From contig JAETPU010000005.1 of the NCBI GenBank assembly GCA_021771035.1, forward strand, positions 1 to 64,000: DNA of 64,000 nucleotides, read 5' to 3'. How positions within the stretch are numbered: position 1 is the first letter of the stretch; the number at the start of each line of letters is the position of its first letter. Source of the DNA: Marvinbryantia formatexigens (GTDB taxonomy: Bacteria > Bacillota > Clostridia > Oscillospirales > Ruminococcaceae). Below are positions 63,921-64,000 of this stretch, piece by piece. The notes under the pieces were generated by a model. That model ran no database searches and had not been told where the DNA came from. It saw only the letters and a program-made list of their open reading frames with translations. The position numbers were made by a program, and so were the translations under genes.

Positions 63921-64000
63921 TTATTTCTCACCTACGCGGACATAGCGGTTTTCCCTGTCCGAGGTATAGATGGCGTCCAGCAGCTCCACCGTGCAAATTC
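63921..64000 (-). CDS. 3' end of a Gfo/Idh/MocA-type oxidoreductase (partial)
   Basis: Only the last 25 or so codons are inside the window. On the minus strand they read ICTVELLDAIYTSDRENRYV then RVGEK and a TAA at 63921-63923. The LLDAIYTSDRENRYV pattern is typical of the C-terminus of NAD(P)-dependent Gfo/Idh/MocA sugar dehydrogenases (compare AIYESARTGRRV). It lies directly upstream of a sugar isomerase/epimerase, a very common pairing. The assignment rests on this short tail and the neighbourhood. Confidence 0.6.
   Translation of the reverse strand, partial: ICTVELLDAIYTSDRENRYVRVGEK

Overview
The window is a chromosomal segment of a GC-rich member of the Clostridia, most likely an Oscillospiraceae/Ruminococcaceae-type gut anaerobe. 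The evidence is a PolC-type replicative polymerase of about 1437 residues, RNase Y, a T-box leader on thrS, PyrK/PyrD class 1B, FtsEX with a LytM hydrolase, a CdaR-type regulator, formate-THF ligase, a Na+-pump decarboxylase pair and Gram-positive ribosome binding sites. No rRNA, tRNA, transposase, integrase, phage gene or CRISPR array was seen. The backbone is GC-rich, and a few visibly AT-rich genes stand out as probable imports. The species assignment is an inference.

Layout. 1-860: dispersed repeat A and the fhs promoter. 862-9668: housekeeping genes on the plus strand (fhs, tsaE-tsaB, rpiB, upp, pyrK-pyrD, a histidine phosphatase, ruvX, a nitrilase). 9934-16434: a DUF2752 membrane protein, an AT-rich pair (HEAT-like protein and GNAT), then recD2-comF-mreB. 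16661-18654: a secreted trypsin-like protease of mosaic composition and a membrane partner candidate. 18803-21778 (minus): ispG, an array of hairpin repeats, and an autoregulated padR-DUF1700-small protein operon. 22217-28631: a DUF4190 protein, rsgA-thiN, a PLP aminotransferase, trpS and an AT-rich DUF4825-like protein. 28974-34942: two cyclophilin-type lipoproteins (minus), two paralogous membrane proteins (plus), and thrS with its T-box (minus). 35119-41770: rny and polC. 41880-43000: a large block of dispersed repeat B. 43165-50111: oadG-oadB, a Cys/Met-type PLP enzyme, an ANT(6)-like nucleotidyltransferase, a tandem hairpin-repeat array and fabV. 50366-54679 (minus): a DUF2284 protein, fakA, an Asp23 protein and mltG. 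55026-60986: a CdaR regulator followed by the ftsE-ftsX-LytM-ctp cell-wall cluster. 61137-62969: repeat remnants and an orphan restriction-endonuclease-like gene. 63120-64000 (minus): a TIM-barrel sugar isomerase and the 3' end of an oxidoreductase.

How the genes fit together. Nucleotide supply (upp, pyrKD, fhs), translation (tsaB/E, trpS, thrS, rsgA), replication and repair (polC, recD2, ruvX) and wall growth and division (mreB, mltG, ftsEX, LytM hydrolase, Ctp protease) make up most of the window.

The strongest candidate for something undescribed is a dispersed repeat family of about 115-119 bp. It occurs as two three-unit arrays plus scattered copies. Each unit carries a TACAAT box followed at once by a hairpin whose two arms change together between copies, then a second covarying hairpin. 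One diverged end of this element appears to sit as the promoter of the aminotransferase gene. Other points of interest are the mosaic protease, the orphan nuclease, a cascade of overlapping mini-ORFs ahead of ctpA, and a cyclophilin paralogue that lacks the catalytic arginine.
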